From: Spirogloea muscicola
Lineage: Eukaryota; Streptophyta; Zygnematophyceae; Spirogloeales; Spirogloeaceae
Assembly (NCBI GenBank): GCA_009602725.1
Contig: WELB01000131.1
Span: 232,990 to 256,727, forward strand
Reading direction: 5' to 3'
Length of the DNA stretch: 23,738 bases
Position numbers and translations under genes: made by a program. Within the stretch, counting starts at the first letter, position 1; every line of letters begins with the position of its first letter. Shown here piece by piece: positions 23,541 through 23,738 of the stretch. A model generated the notes under the pieces. That model worked only from the letters and a program-made list of their open reading frames with translations, was not told the origin of the DNA and ran no database searches.

Positions 23541-23738
23541 GCGCTTGCTTTGCACCGCCGCGCCGGTCGCGCCCTTGCAGCAGCCTCTGGCTTGCGCAGC
23601 GCGGTTGCTCTTCCTCCCCTCAGCTCCTCCGACTTCCTACTGCTGACCCGGGGGTGCTAAGAGCGCCCTGTCTGCCTAGCCTGTGGCTCCGTCAAGAACA
23701 CCTGTATGCATCTGGCTGGCTTTCACAGCCGCTCTCTT
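23541..23738 (+). repeat. Repeat-family copy D, running to the window edge
   Basis: Directly after copy B, a frame encodes ALALHRRAGRALAAASGLRS, then LSSSDFLLLTRGC and a stop at 23658-23660. The downstream hairpin GGCTGGCTTTCACAGCC is at 23714-23730. Copies B and D are thus in tandem, same strand, each with the order ORF tail, stop, hairpin. The stop-to-hairpin spacing differs (about 100 bp in B, 53 bp in D), as does the first part of D, which lacks most of the upstream ORF. Confidence 0.6.

Overview
The window is nuclear DNA of a eukaryote, most likely a green-lineage (Viridiplantae) alga. The reconstructed KDEL receptor ends in plant-type sequence ([22 protein letters not shown]). All recognisable genes are cut into many short exons by short introns, and first exons are GC-rich with Ala/Gly/Pro low complexity. 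A chlorophyte is my inference; nothing fixes the genus. I saw no prokaryotic operon, CRISPR array, tRNA or rRNA.

Five conserved housekeeping genes were rebuilt exon by exon from splice sites, reading phase and family motifs. From left to right they are: TRAPPC13, a TRAPP complex subunit (minus, 10 exons, 457 aa); NAA35/MAK10, the NatC auxiliary subunit (minus, 17 exons, 786 aa); nucleoside diphosphate kinase (minus, 4 exons found, first exon unresolved); ERD2, the KDEL receptor (plus, 6 exons, 215 aa); and adenosine kinase (minus, 13 exons, 366 aa). In the four complete genes all exon phases join and the summed coding length is a multiple of three. NDPK and the KDEL receptor diverge from a repeat-bearing, CGG-rich region. 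The KDEL receptor and ADK converge tail to tail across about 500 bp.

Downstream of TRAPPC13 (about 1.2-3.2 kb) lies a probable further minus-strand multi-exon gene that I could not name. A small plus-strand two-exon candidate sits just beyond the 3' end of NDPK.

Both ends of the window and two intergenic gaps carry pieces of a degenerate dispersed repeat family. Its pieces encode a shared C-terminal motif (RAGRALAAASG ... SD..LLTRGY-stop) and, nearby, a hairpin of the form GGCTGGC..loop..GCCAGCC. It looks like 5'-truncated ends of one mobile element and is the best candidate here for something undescribed. Four of the 45 resolved introns use GC rather than GT donors, a high share. TRAPPC13 and the KDEL receptor both act at the ER-Golgi interface, but I see no evidence that the neighbourhood is a functional cluster; it reads as ordinary housekeeping genes with repeat insertions between them.
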